A stretch of 64,000 nucleotides of DNA, from contig NZ_CP072941.1 in assembly GCF_018069625.1 (NCBI RefSeq), forward strand, positions 2,480,001 through 2,544,000, in the 5' to 3' direction. How positions within the stretch are numbered: position 1 is the first letter of the stretch; every line of letters begins with the position of its first letter. A model generated the notes under the pieces. The model had not been told where the DNA came from. It did not search any database and saw only the letters and a program-made list of their open reading frames with translations. Positions 26,448 through 35,159 of this stretch are shown here, piece after piece. The translations under genes were made by a program, and so were the position numbers. Source of the stretch: Streptomyces yatensis (GTDB taxonomy: Bacteria > Actinomycetota > Actinomycetes > Streptomycetales > Streptomycetaceae).

Positions 26448-27254
26448 CTACTTGCCGGTCTCCTTCTCGTACGCCTTGATGACCTCGTCGGTCGGGCCGT
26501 CCATCAGCAGCTCGCCCTTCTCCAGCCACAGCACCCGGTCGCAGGTGTCCCGGATCGACTTGTTGTTGTGGCTGACGAGGAAGACCGTGCCGGCCTCCTG
26601 GCGGAGCTCGCGGATACGGGCCTCGGAGCGCCTCTGGAACTTCCGGTCGCCGGTGGCCAGCGCCTCGTCGATCATGAGCACATCGTGGTCCTTGGCCGCG
26701 GCGATGGAGAAGCGCAGCCGGGCCGCCATACCGGAGGAGTACGTGCGCATCGGCAGGGTGATGAAGTCACCCTTCTCGTTGATGCCCGAGAAGTCCACGA
26801 TGTCCTGGTAGCGCTCCCGGACCTGCTCACGCGACATACCCATGGCCAGACCGCCGAGTATGACGTTCCGCTCACCGGTGAGGTCGTTCATCAGCGCCGC
26901 GTTCACACCGAGCAGCGACGGCTGGCCATCGGTGTAGACGCTGCCGCGCTCGGTGGGCAGCAGCCCCGCGACGGCCTTGAGCAGGGTCGACTTACCGGAG
27001 CCGTTGGATCCGATCAGCCCGATCGACTCGCCCTTGTACGCCACGAAGGTGACCCCGCGCACGGCGTGCACCTCGCGCATACCGGGAGAGCCCTTGCGGC
27101 GCAGGATGCGGCTCAGGGCGGCGGTGGCGCTGCCCTTCCCCTTGGGGCCGCCATTGACGCGGTAGACGATATGCACGTCGTCGGCGACGACGGTGGGCAC
27201 ACGGGCCTCAGCGGGCGCCGCGCGCTCGACGGTTTCGAGTGTCTGTTCAGCCAC
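26448..27254 (-). CDS. ABC transporter ATPase, TagH/polysaccharide-export type
   Basis: 268 residues. Energises export of a cell-surface polymer with the adjacent permease. Walker A GSNGSGKS near residue 83, the short signature YSSGMAARLRFSIA near 170 (typical of O-antigen and teichoic-acid exporters), Walker B VLMIDEALATGD, and switch histidine in LVSHNN. The first 45 residues are extra and charged. Unlike Bacillus TagH there is no C-terminal extracellular extension. It overlaps the permease gene by 8 bp and is the last gene of the operon; the terminator at 26387-26415 follows. Confidence 0.94.
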   Translation of the reverse strand: MAEQTLETVERAAPAEARVPTVVADDVHIVYRVNGGPKGKGSATAALSRILRRKGSPGMREVHAVRGVTFVAYKGESIGLIGSNGSGKSTLLKAVAGLLPTERGSVYTDGQPSLLGVNAALMNDLTGERNVILGGLAMGMSREQVRERYQDIVDFSGINEKGDFITLPMRTYSSGMAARLRFSIAAAKDHDVLMIDEALATGDRKFQRRSEARIRELRQEAGTVFLVSHNNKSIRDTCDRVLWLEKGELLMDGPTDEVIKAYEKETGK

Positions 27255-28191
27255 GGCCGTACTGCTCCTCCGCCTTCCAGAAATATACGAAGCCCGCCGA
27301 GCCGGCCAGGACCGCCCAGCCGAGCGCGAAGGCCCAGACGTGATCCGGCAGGTTCGACGCGGAGTACCCGTCGATCAGTGCGTACCGGATGAGGTCCATA
27401 TAGACGGCCGCCGGGTTCCACTGAAGGACGTCGGTGACCCACCCGGGCACGTCCTTCTCCGCCAGCATGTGCGGAATGCTGAACATCACCCCGGACGCGT
27501 ACATCCACGTCCGCAGCACGAACGGCATCAGCTGCGCGAGGTCGGGCGTCTTGGCGCCCATCCGGGCGACGATGAGCGAGAGGCCGGTGTTGAACACGAA
27601 CTGGAGCGCCAGCGCCGGGATCACCAGCAGCCACGACAGACCGGGGTAGCTGCCGAAGCCGACCATGATGACGACCAGCACGATCATCGAGAACAGCAGC
27701 TGCTGGAGCTGCTGGAGCGAGAACGAGATCGGCAGCGAGGCGCGCGGGAAGTGCAGGGCCCTGACCAGGCCGAGGTTGCCCGAGATGGACCTCACACCGG
27801 CGAGGACCGAGTTCTGCGTGAAGGTGAAGACGAAGACACCCGTCACGAGGAACGGAATGAACACCTCATGCGGCATGCCGCGGCTGGTGCTCAGCAGCAA
27901 CCCGAAGATGAGGTAGTACACCAGCGCGTTGAGGAGCGGCGTCGCCACCTGCCACAGCTGGCCCAGCTTGGCCTGGCTGTACTGCGCGGTGAGCTTGGCC
28001 TGCGAAAAGGCCAGGATGAAGTGACGCCGGCCCCACATCTGGCGGATGTATTCGCCGAGGCCCACCCGGGCGCCGCTGACCGACAGCCCGTACTTCGTCG
28101 CCAGCTCGGACGGGGACAGGCCGTCATCGGCCGATGGCGGGGCACTCACGGCTACCGCACCGTCGTGCGTAGTCTCGCTCACAGTTGACAC
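27247..28191 (-). CDS. ABC-2 type permease, TagG-like polymer exporter
   Basis: 314 residues with about six membrane segments after a 65-residue cytoplasmic N-terminus. ABC-2 membrane family: RHFILAFSQAKLTAQYSQAKLGQLW is the amphipathic coupling region, and GMPHEVFIPFLVTGVFVFTFTQNSV the first outer loop. It forms the exporter with the ATPase encoded downstream. Starts at the GTG 28189-28191; a second GTG three codons later (28182) is also possible. Located 70 bp after the glycosyltransferase gene on the same strand, consistent with one envelope-polymer operon. Confidence 0.92.
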   Translation of the reverse strand: MSTVSETTHDGAVAVSAPPSADDGLSPSELATKYGLSVSGARVGLGEYIRQMWGRRHFILAFSQAKLTAQYSQAKLGQLWQVATPLLNALVYYLIFGLLLSTSRGMPHEVFIPFLVTGVFVFTFTQNSVLAGVRSISGNLGLVRALHFPRASLPISFSLQQLQQLLFSMIVLVVIMVGFGSYPGLSWLLVIPALALQFVFNTGLSLIVARMGAKTPDLAQLMPFVLRTWMYASGVMFSIPHMLAEKDVPGWVTDVLQWNPAAVYMDLIRYALIDGYSASNLPDHVWAFALGWAVLAGSAGFVYFWKAEEQYGRG

Positions 28192-28259
28192 TTTCGTCTT
28201 CAGGGTGCGCTGAGCGGGGCCGCGCCCCGGGTCGCGCCCGATGCTCTTCGATACGAGCT

Positions 28260-28271
28260 TGTCAGATGACA
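28260..28271. other. Inverted repeat TGTCA-GA-TGACA at the end of the glycosyltransferase gene
   Basis: The repeat includes the TGA stop (28262-28264). It may be a chance feature or a weak operator upstream of the ABC genes. Confidence 0.2.
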
Positions 28272-29143
28272 GGAGGTCGGCCCAGTCGGGTCAGGCGCCA
28301 TACCGTACGCCACTTCATGGGTCGGCGGGGACCACACGGTGTCTTCCAGCCCTCCCTGAAGCCCCCGAACCAGGCCCGAAGTGCGGTTTTCGACGGACGC
28401 CTGGCCAGTGTGAGCAGCAGCCAGACGCCCAGATAGACGGGCACGAGCAGCGCAGGAAGGTTACGCCGGGCCAGCCAGACCCGGTTGCGGGCCACCATCC
28501 GGTGGTAGACCGCGTGCCTGCTCGGTGCGGTGGTCGGATGGTGCAGCACCATGTCCGACCGGTAATCGATCATCCAGCCGGCGTCCAGCGCCCGCCAGGC
28601 CAGATCGGTCTCCTCATGCGCGTAGAAGAAGTCGTCCGGCAACCCTCCGACCTGCTGGAACACCGTGGTACGGACCGCGTTGGCACCGCCCAGGAAGGTA
28701 GTCACCCGGGAGGAGCGCAGCGGGTCGGAGGCACGCAGACGGGGCACATGGCGACGCTGGGTGACGCCGGTCTCGGGGTCGGCGATGCGGAACGAGATGA
28801 TGCCCAGCTCCGGATCGTCGGCGAACGCCCGGCGGCACAGCTCGGCCGTGTCGGTGCCGGGCAGCAACCCGTCGTCATCGAGGAAGAGCAGTACGTCGAC
28901 GTCCGAGCCGCCGGGCCCGAACGCCTCGATGCCGACGTTGCGGCCCGCCGGGATGCCCACGTTCTCGGGCAGCTCGATGGTCCGGACGCCCTCGGGGAGC
29001 GCGGGCAGCGGCGAGCCGTTGCCCACGACGACCACCTCGACCGGGTCGCCGTCCTGCTTGGCGACCGAGTCGAGGAGTTCGCGCAGCTCCTCGGGGCGAT
29101 TGCCCATCGTGAGGACGACCGCTCCGACCTTCATGGCGCTCAT
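28262..29143 (-). CDS. GT2-family glycosyltransferase
   Basis: 293 residues. Inverting GT-A fold: VLTMGNRPEELRELLDSV at the N-terminus, nucleotide-sugar/metal-binding LFLDDDG near residue 90, and acceptor-side FYAHEETDLAWR near 190 with the catalytic acid/base in the ED pair. A hydrophobic stretch near 245-262 could anchor it at the membrane. It probably adds a sugar to the lipid or polyol-phosphate made by the neighbouring genes before export through the ABC transporter. The ATG (29141-29143) lies 2 bases after the stop of the preceding CDP-alcohol phosphatidyltransferase gene. Confidence 0.9.
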   Translation of the reverse strand: MSAMKVGAVVLTMGNRPEELRELLDSVAKQDGDPVEVVVVGNGSPLPALPEGVRTIELPENVGIPAGRNVGIEAFGPGGSDVDVLLFLDDDGLLPGTDTAELCRRAFADDPELGIISFRIADPETGVTQRRHVPRLRASDPLRSSRVTTFLGGANAVRTTVFQQVGGLPDDFFYAHEETDLAWRALDAGWMIDYRSDMVLHHPTTAPSRHAVYHRMVARNRVWLARRNLPALLVPVYLGVWLLLTLARRPSKTALRAWFGGFREGWKTPCGPRRPMKWRTVWRLTRLGRPPVI

Positions 29144-29145
29144 GC

Positions 29146-29937
29146 TCACTTGAGCCTGCTCGACGCGAGGATGGACACGAGGTGAAGCAGGGTTTGCAGC
29201 AGGGCGATACCGGCCAGTACGGCAACGCCCAGCCGGGAGAAGAACAGGTCCCCGCGCACCTGGTCCACGATCGCCAGCACCAGGATGAGCAGCGACGCCT
29301 CGACCCCGAGGACCAGCCGGTGGAACTTCAGCGCCGCGGCCGCCCTGCGGGCCAGCGCCACCCCGGACGAGCGCGGCTCGGCGGCCGCCTCCTTGACCGG
29401 CGGCAGACCGCCCTGGTGCCGGGCGACCCCGACGAGGTCGGTCTCGGCCTTGATCAGGATGGCGCCGAGCGCGGCGAGGGTGCCGAGGAACGCCCACAGC
29501 CAGTCGATCCGCCCGGAGCCCCACAGGTCGGCGGCGCGCAGGCCGAAGCCGACGAGCACCGCGGCGTCGCACAGGTAGGCGCCGACCCGGTCCAGATAGA
29601 CACCGCCCAGCGAGAACTGCTTCTTCCAGCGGGCTATCTCGCCGTCGACGCAGTCCAGCAGCAGGTAGAGCTGGACCATCAGCACGCCGAGCACGGCACC
29701 CGCGATCCCCGGCACCAGCAGGGCCGGGGCGGCGAGGGCGCCGAAGACGGTCATCACATACGTGAGCTGGTTGGGCGTGACCCGGGTGTTCACCAGGTGC
29801 CGGTCGCAGCGCAGCGAGATTTCCCGCATGTACAGGCGCCCGGCCCAGTGCTCACCGCTCCGCCGGTCCTTGACCCCCGCGGGGTGGACGACCGGGCGGA
29901 GTTCAGCCACTGATGGCTTGACTGACTGCTTTGGCAT
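29146..29937 (-). CDS. CDP-alcohol phosphatidyltransferase family protein with altered active site
   Basis: 263 residues, integral membrane with about six helices. The signature D-x2-DG-x2-AR-x8-G-x3-D-x3-D is present as D95-D98-G99-A102-R103-G112-D116, but the last Asp is Ala120 (read directly from the DNA at 29581-29550). In this family the eighth residue is the proposed catalytic base, so activity may be changed or lost. Family members transfer a phosphoalcohol from a CDP carrier to an acceptor alcohol. The ATG 29935-29937 overlaps the dehydrogenase gene by 35 bp; a GTG at 29910 is an alternative with 8 bp overlap. An intact paralogous domain is encoded four genes upstream. Confidence 0.88.
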   Translation of the reverse strand: MPKQSVKPSVAELRPVVHPAGVKDRRSGEHWAGRLYMREISLRCDRHLVNTRVTPNQLTYVMTVFGALAAPALLVPGIAGAVLGVLMVQLYLLLDCVDGEIARWKKQFSLGGVYLDRVGAYLCDAAVLVGFGLRAADLWGSGRIDWLWAFLGTLAALGAILIKAETDLVGVARHQGGLPPVKEAAAEPRSSGVALARRAAAALKFHRLVLGVEASLLILVLAIVDQVRGDLFFSRLGVAVLAGIALLQTLLHLVSILASSRLK

Positions 29938-30976
29938 AGTCGGCGTATGCGTCCCTGATCGCGTCGGTTGAGAGGTCGAGGTGCTCGAGGATCGTGTAGC
30001 GGCCGGGGCGCGTCTTCGGAGCGAACTCCACGATCTGGACGAACTCGTCCACGGTGAAGCCGATCTCCTCGGGCAGCACGGGCAGGCCGTGCCGGTGCAG
30101 CACCTCGGCCATGTGCTCCGACTCCTCATGCGCCCCGCGCAGCCGCATCGCGAAGGCGGCGGCCAGGCCGCACTGCTCGCCGTGGCTGGCGGCGCGCTTG
30201 GGGAAGAGGAGGTCGAAGGCGTGGTTGATCTCGTGGCAGGCACCGGAGGCCGGGCGGGAGTCCCCCGCGACCGACATGGAGATGCCGGTGAGCACCAGTC
30301 CCTCGGCCAGCACCTGGAGGAAGCCGTCGTCCCCGACCCCGCCGGGGTGGCGCAGCACGGCCTCGCCGGCCTGGCGCGCCATCGCGGCCGCGAGGCCGTC
30401 GATCTGCTCGCCGGTCTCGCGGTGGGACAGCTCCCAGTCGGCGACCGCGGAGATATTGGACAGGGCGTCGCCGATACCGGAGCGGACGAAGCGGACCGGT
30501 GCCTCACGGATCACATCGAGGTCGATGACCACCGCGATCGGGTTGGGCACCCCGTACGAGCCGCGTCCGGCGTCGTTGTCCAGGGTCGCGACCGGCGAGC
30601 ACAGACCGTCGTGCGAGAGGTTGGTGGCGACGGCGACCAGCGGAAGGCCGATGCGCGCCGCGGCGAACTTCGCACAGTCGATGATCTTTCCGCCGCCCAG
30701 CCCCACGACCGCGTCGTAGTGCCCCGACTTCATGGCGTCGGCGAGCTTGATCGCGTCATCGAGCGTGCCGCCGCCGACCTCGTACCAGCTCGCGCCCGGC
30801 AGCGCCGGTGACAGCCGCTCGCGCAGCAGGGCACCGGAGCCGCCGCTGATGGCGATGGCCAGCTTGCCGGAGGAGGAGATCCGCTGGTCGGCGAGGACCC
30901 CCGCGAGATCGTCCAGGGCGCCCGCGCGGATGTCGACGACGAGCGGCGAGGGGATGAGCCTCGTCAGTACTGGCAC
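29903..30976 (-). CDS. Iron-containing-ADH family, sn-glycerol-1-phosphate dehydrogenase-like
   Basis: 357 residues. Group III metal alcohol dehydrogenase/dehydroquinate-synthase fold. Nucleotide motif GLGGGKIIDCAKF at about 93-105, then NLSHDGLCSPVA, the feature typical of archaeal EgsA and Bacillus AraM glycerol-1-phosphate dehydrogenases. Likely metal ligands: Asp in GIGDALSN, His in ACHEINH and His in SHGEQCG. The expected reaction is reduction of dihydroxyacetone phosphate to sn-glycerol-1-phosphate. Next to a nucleotidyltransferase and two CDP-alcohol transferases, it would supply the alcohol phosphate for activation. A different polyol phosphate as product is possible. Overlaps the nucleotidyltransferase gene by 13 bp. 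Confidence 0.85.
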   Translation of the reverse strand: MPVLTRLIPSPLVVDIRAGALDDLAGVLADQRISSSGKLAIAISGGSGALLRERLSPALPGASWYEVGGGTLDDAIKLADAMKSGHYDAVVGLGGGKIIDCAKFAAARIGLPLVAVATNLSHDGLCSPVATLDNDAGRGSYGVPNPIAVVIDLDVIREAPVRFVRSGIGDALSNISAVADWELSHRETGEQIDGLAAAMARQAGEAVLRHPGGVGDDGFLQVLAEGLVLTGISMSVAGDSRPASGACHEINHAFDLLFPKRAASHGEQCGLAAAFAMRLRGAHEESEHMAEVLHRHGLPVLPEEIGFTVDEFVQIVEFAPKTRPGRYTILEHLDLSTDAIRDAYADYAKAVSQAISG

Positions 30977-31716
30977 GCGATGTCACGGCCCTTCGCCAGA
31001 TCGTCGTGGTTGTCGATCTCGACCCACTTGACGTCGCCGATCGGGGCCACGTCGATCTTGAAGCCGCGGTTGACCAGCTCCTGGTAGCCGTCCTCGTAGT
31101 AGAGGTCGGGGTCGCGCTCGAAGGTGGCCTTCAGCGCGTCCGCGAGATCGGCGGCGGCCTCGCCCTCGATGAGGGTGACGCCGATGTACTCACCGGTCGC
31201 CTCGGCCGGGTCCATCAGCTTGGTGATCTTCTGGACGCCCTTGTCGGGGTCGGCGACGACCTTCATCTCCTCGTCGGCGAGCTGCTTGACCGTGTCCAGG
31301 GCCAGGATGATCTTCTGACCGTTGCCGCGCGCGGCCAGCAGGGTCCGCTCGACGGAGACCGGGTGCACGGTGTCGCCGTTGGCGAGGATCACGGTGTGCT
31401 GGATCGCGTCACGGGCGCACCAGAGGGAGTAGGCGTTGTTCCACTCCTCGGCCTTGTCGTTGTCGATCAGCGTGAGCTTGAGGCCGTACTTCCGCTCCAG
31501 GGCCTCCTTGCGCTCGTACACGGCCTCCTTGCGGTAGCCGACGACGATGGCGACCTCGGTCAGACCGATCTCCGCGAAGTTGCCGAGGGTCAGGTCCAGG
31601 ACGGTGGGCTCGCCTTCCTTCCCCTCGGGTCCCACGGGCACCAGGGCCTTGGGAAGGGTGTCGGTGTAGGGGCGCAGACGCCGTCCGGCGCCGGCCGCGA
31701 GCACGAGGCCGATCAT
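30964..31716 (-). CDS. Sugar-phosphate/alcohol-phosphate nucleotidyltransferase
   Basis: 250 residues. NTP-transferase fold: LAAGAGRRLRPYTDTLPKAL at 5-24 (nucleotide loop with the catalytic Arg and Lys), WNNAYSLWCAR near 90, which resembles the N-x-x-SL segment of CTP-using LicC-type and inositol-phosphate cytidylyltransferases, GDTV (metal Asp) near 112, and VEID near the end. A CTP:alcohol-phosphate cytidylyltransferase role fits the adjacent CDP-alcohol transferases better than a sugar-UDP role (inference). The ATG at 31714-31716 overlaps the stop of the preceding gene as ATGA. Confidence 0.87.
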   Translation of the reverse strand: MIGLVLAAGAGRRLRPYTDTLPKALVPVGPEGKEGEPTVLDLTLGNFAEIGLTEVAIVVGYRKEAVYERKEALERKYGLKLTLIDNDKAEEWNNAYSLWCARDAIQHTVILANGDTVHPVSVERTLLAARGNGQKIILALDTVKQLADEEMKVVADPDKGVQKITKLMDPAEATGEYIGVTLIEGEAAADLADALKATFERDPDLYYEDGYQELVNRGFKIDVAPIGDVKWVEIDNHDDLAKGRDIACQY

Positions 31717-33749
31717 GCGGGTTCTCCTGTTTCGTCGTGTACAGCGGGTGCTCCTGAGGACACCCAGAAGCGGATGCTCTCGATGAGCACCGCCAGCGCG
31801 ATGACCGCCGCCAAAGCGGTCAACGCGATGGTGAAACCTTGGTTCTGGTGGTGCAGCAGGGCGGCGGCGGCCGTGACCACCACCGTCCGCCCCTCGTGCC
31901 CGCCGATCGCCCGCACCAGCCGGCGCGGGGGCGCCCCCGTGCCGCCGCGGATGCGGTACACCGTGTCGTAGTGATGGTAGGCGACCGTCGCAACCAGCCC
32001 GAAAGCAGCGGGCAAGGCGCCGTTCACCTCCGCGTAAGCCGCCAGGATCAGGATGGTCCCGTATTCGGCGGCGCGGAAGAGTGGCGGCACCAACCAGTCG
32101 AGGGGGCCCTTGAGGGGCGCGGCGACGGCGACGCCCGCGAGGACCGCGTAGAGCACGGCGCATCCCAGGGGCACCCAGGAGCCGAACCCGGCGGCCGCGG
32201 TGCCGGCCAGGACGGCCGCGGCACCGAGGGCGGCCGTCAGCGGGGCCAGGTACGAACTCGCCCCGCGCGGGACGGCCTTGGCGACCAGTTCCGCCAGGAG
32301 ACCGGAGTCCGCGAGTTCGGCGAGGGCGCGGGCGGCCCGGTCCGTGCGCTCCGCGCGGCGGGTGAGCGAGCGCAGCACCCGGCCGGCGGTGGTGTAGCAG
32401 GCGGCCAGCGCACAGCCGATGAGCAGCACGTAGAAGGTGATCCGGGGCGTGGTGAACGCCGTCAGCACGGCGATCATCGCCCAGCGCTCACCGATCGGCA
32501 GCACGATCATGCGGCGCACCCAGACCGTCCAGCCGACGCTGTCGAGGCGGCCGGAGAGGGCGGCGGTGGGGCTGGTGTTGCCGGTGGCGTCGTGGTTGGC
32601 CTCGTTGAAGGCGAAGTCCACGACATGGCGGCAGGTCTGGAGCACCATCGCGCCGAGCGCGAGCGCCCATACGTCGTCACCGCCACGGGCGGCGCCGAGG
32701 GCGAGGCCCGCGTAGTAGGCGTACTCCTTGGCCCGGTCGAAGGTGGCGTCCAGCCAGGCGCCGAGCGTGGAGTACTGCAGCGAGTAGCGGGCCAGCTGTC
32801 CGTCGGTGCAGTCGAGGACGAACGAGGCGATCAGCAGCACTCCGGCCGAGACGAACCCGGGCCGGGTGCCGGTGGCGGCGCAGGCCGCCGCGATGAGGGC
32901 GGTGAGGAGGGAGGCGGTGGTGACCTGATTGGGGGTCAGCCCGCGCCGGGCGCACCAGCGGGCGATATAGCGGGAGTACGGGCTGATGCAGAACGTCGTG
33001 AAGAAGCCGTCCCGCGCCTTCACGGCGGACCGCAGCCGCACCCGCTCGTCGTCCACCGCGGCCACGGCGTCGTGCGCCGCGGCCCGCGCCTCGGCGTCCG
33101 CGGGCACGTCGGCCACGAGCACACCGAGCTCGGGGCGGTGGACGGCGACGCCTTCGGCGTCGAGGGCGGCGGCGAGGTCGTCCACGCGGGAGTGGGCGCC
33201 GATCGCGCTGTCGGGCGAGGCCACGCGCGTCGCCTCGCCGGTCGCGACGGCGGCGTCGGCGACGTGGTCCGGCGCGGCCGTGCCGACCGCACCGGCGGTG
33301 GCGGCGCCGCGAGCGCTCGCGTCCGTCTCGGCCGCCTCCGTGACGCCGGCGCGGACCGCCTGGCCCGGGTTGCCGACGGCGCGTACGGCGCCCGTGCCCG
33401 GCGCGGGGGCGGCGGGTGCCCCACTGCCATGCCCCGGGGTCCGCGCCGTGGCGGCCGTAGCCGTCACCGCGCGGGCCAGCGCCGTACGGGCCTCCGGCTG
33501 GACGCTGAGCACGCCGCGCACCGCGGCCGCGGGGAAGCGGGGGTCGGTGAGGGCCAGCCGCAGGGCATGGACATGGCCGACGAAGCGGGGGTCCACGAGG
33601 GCCACCCGCTCATGCGCCGGGACGGTGGCGAGTTCCGCCGTGACCGCGGCGGCATCGGTCGCCGTACGCACGTCGAAGCCCAGCGATCGCAGGCCGTCCT
33701 TGAGGGACGAGCCGGCGACCGGCGCACCGGTGAGAATCGCGGTCGACAG
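31713..33749 (-). CDS. CDP-alcohol phosphatidyltransferase with DUF5941-like C-terminus, CTG start
   Basis: 678 residues if started at CTG 33747-33749. Evidence for that start: AAGGAG lies 9 bases upstream, and the 26 extra codons (reading STAILTGAPVAGSS...GFDVRTAT) have high third-position GC and complete a strand-loop-helix start; the only other in-frame start nearby is GTG 33671 without a good ribosome site. Order: small alpha/beta N-domain (1-80), Ala-rich low-complexity linker (about 85-180), regulatory-like segment, then a membrane CDP-alcohol phosphatidyltransferase with all signature residues (D313, D316, G317, D334 and catalytic D338), then further membrane helices of the DUF5941 type. 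First gene of the envelope operon. Confidence 0.85.
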   Translation of the reverse strand: MSTAILTGAPVAGSSLKDGLRSLGFDVRTATDAAAVTAELATVPAHERVALVDPRFVGHVHALRLALTDPRFPAAAVRGVLSVQPEARTALARAVTATAATARTPGHGSGAPAAPAPGTGAVRAVGNPGQAVRAGVTEAAETDASARGAATAGAVGTAAPDHVADAAVATGEATRVASPDSAIGAHSRVDDLAAALDAEGVAVHRPELGVLVADVPADAEARAAAHDAVAAVDDERVRLRSAVKARDGFFTTFCISPYSRYIARWCARRGLTPNQVTTASLLTALIAAACAATGTRPGFVSAGVLLIASFVLDCTDGQLARYSLQYSTLGAWLDATFDRAKEYAYYAGLALGAARGGDDVWALALGAMVLQTCRHVVDFAFNEANHDATGNTSPTAALSGRLDSVGWTVWVRRMIVLPIGERWAMIAVLTAFTTPRITFYVLLIGCALAACYTTAGRVLRSLTRRAERTDRAARALAELADSGLLAELVAKAVPRGASSYLAPLTAALGAAAVLAGTAAAGFGSWVPLGCAVLYAVLAGVAVAAPLKGPLDWLVPPLFRAAEYGTILILAAYAEVNGALPAAFGLVATVAYHHYDTVYRIRGGTGAPPRRLVRAIGGHEGRTVVVTAAAALLHHQNQGFTIALTALAAVIALAVLIESIRFWVSSGAPAVHDETGEPA

Positions 33750-34018
33750 ACGAACTCACTCCTTGGCAGCTGACATGGTGGCCGCGCCGCTGATGGCACT
33801 GGCCTGGGGCCCTTGGAACCATGGGCATCGCACGCCCTTGGCCCGCGGGGCCGGCGGCACGTCCGGCAGAGGCTATCGGATTGATGGAAGCCGCCGTTCA
33901 CCGCACATTCACCACACGATCGGGGGAACGACCACTTCCGCGTGCCGCGGATCATCATGGTGGATGGCTGCTGTCCTCCACAAACGGCGACCGCCCCGCC
34001 ACGGATAGGGTGCGGGGC
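33750..34018. promoter_or_regulatory. Divergent promoter region between the envelope operon and galE
   Basis: 269 bp without a gene. On the plus strand TAGGGT (34006-34011) ends 7 bases before the galE ATG and could be a -10 box for a near-leaderless transcript. The AAGGAG site of the divergent CTG-started gene lies at its left edge. Confidence 0.4.
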
Positions 34019-35005
34019 ATGACATGGCTGATCACAGGTGGTGCCGGATATATCGGGTCGCATGTCGTGCGGGCCATGGCCGAGGCGGGTGAGTCCGTCG
34101 CCGTGCTCGACGACCTGTCCAGCGGGGTACGGGCGCGGCTGCCCGAGGACGTACCGCTGGTGAGCGGCTCCGTCCTGGACCGTGAGCTGCTGGACCGCAC
34201 CCTCGCTGACCTGCGGATCACCGGTGTGGTGCACCTCGCGGCGAAGAAGCAGGTCGGGGAGTCCGTGGAGCAGCCGCTGCTCTACTACCGCGAGAATGTG
34301 CACGGCCTCACGGTGCTGCTGGAGGCGGCCGTCGCGGCCGGTGTCAGCCGCTTCCTCCTCTCCTCCTCCGCGGCCGTCTACGGCATGCCCGATGTGGAAC
34401 TCGTCACCGAGGACACCCCGTGCCTGCCGATCAATCCGTATGGGGAGACCAAGCTGGCCGGAGAATGGCTGGTCAGGGCGGCGGGCGCGGCCCACTCCCT
34501 CTCCACGGCCTGTCTGCGCTACTTCAATGTGGCGGGTGCCACGCGCCCCGAGCTGGCCGACACCGGAGTGTTCAACATCATCCCGATGATGTTCGAGCGG
34601 ATCACCGACGGAGAGCCGCCCCGGATCTTCGGTGAGGACTACGACACCCCCGACGGCACCTGTGTCCGCGACTACATCCATGTCGAGGACCTCGCCTCGG
34701 CCCATCTGGCCGTGGCCCGCCGGCTGGCCGCACAGCCGCGGCCGGGCGACCTCACGGTGAACATCGGCACCGGTCAGGGCGTCTCGGTGCGCGAGATGTC
34801 CGATCTGATCGGGGAGGTCACCGGCCGCCCGGAGCTCACCCCGGTGGTCGGCCCGCGCCGGGCGGGCGACCCGGCCCGCGTCGTCGGATCCACCGAACTG
34901 ATCGCCAAGGAGCTGGGCTGGAGCGCCCGGCACGATGTGCGCGCGATGGTGGAGTCGGCCTGGGAGGGCTGGTGCCTGCAGCACCCCGAGGCCCGGCGCG
35001 GCTGA
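34019..35005 (+). CDS. galE: UDP-glucose 4-epimerase
   Basis: 328 residues. Extended SDR that interconverts UDP-glucose and UDP-galactose. GGAGYIGSH at 7-15 binds NAD; the catalytic Ser lies in SSSAAVYG and Tyr/Lys in NPYGETK; further on are YFNVAGA and DYIHVEDLA, both typical of GalE. The ATG is 34019-34021; the frame stays open for 66 codons upstream but those lack family similarity. It may provide UDP-galactose for the envelope polymer made by the divergent operon. No other gal genes are adjacent. Confidence 0.93.
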   Translation: MTWLITGGAGYIGSHVVRAMAEAGESVAVLDDLSSGVRARLPEDVPLVSGSVLDRELLDRTLADLRITGVVHLAAKKQVGESVEQPLLYYRENVHGLTVLLEAAVAAGVSRFLLSSSAAVYGMPDVELVTEDTPCLPINPYGETKLAGEWLVRAAGAAHSLSTACLRYFNVAGATRPELADTGVFNIIPMMFERITDGEPPRIFGEDYDTPDGTCVRDYIHVEDLASAHLAVARRLAAQPRPGDLTVNIGTGQGVSVREMSDLIGEVTGRPELTPVVGPRRAGDPARVVGSTELIAKELGWSARHDVRAMVESAWEGWCLQHPEARRG

Positions 35006-35159
35006 GGGGGCACGGGCGGCGCCGAGCCGGGCGCCGGTGCCGCCGCCGTGGCCTGCGCCCGGCTGACCGGGCACCGGCGCGGCTGATCCGGCCGCGCCCC
35101 GGCGCCGTAGTTCACTGGTGAGGAGGGGGCCGCGCCGCCGGGAGGAGGGCCCTACGCAC

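Noticed and set aside
31839..33773. A 644-codon plus-strand frame across the DUF5941 gene.
   Set aside because: Gly/Ala/Arg-rich shadow of a gene with conserved membrane and catalytic motifs on the other strand.
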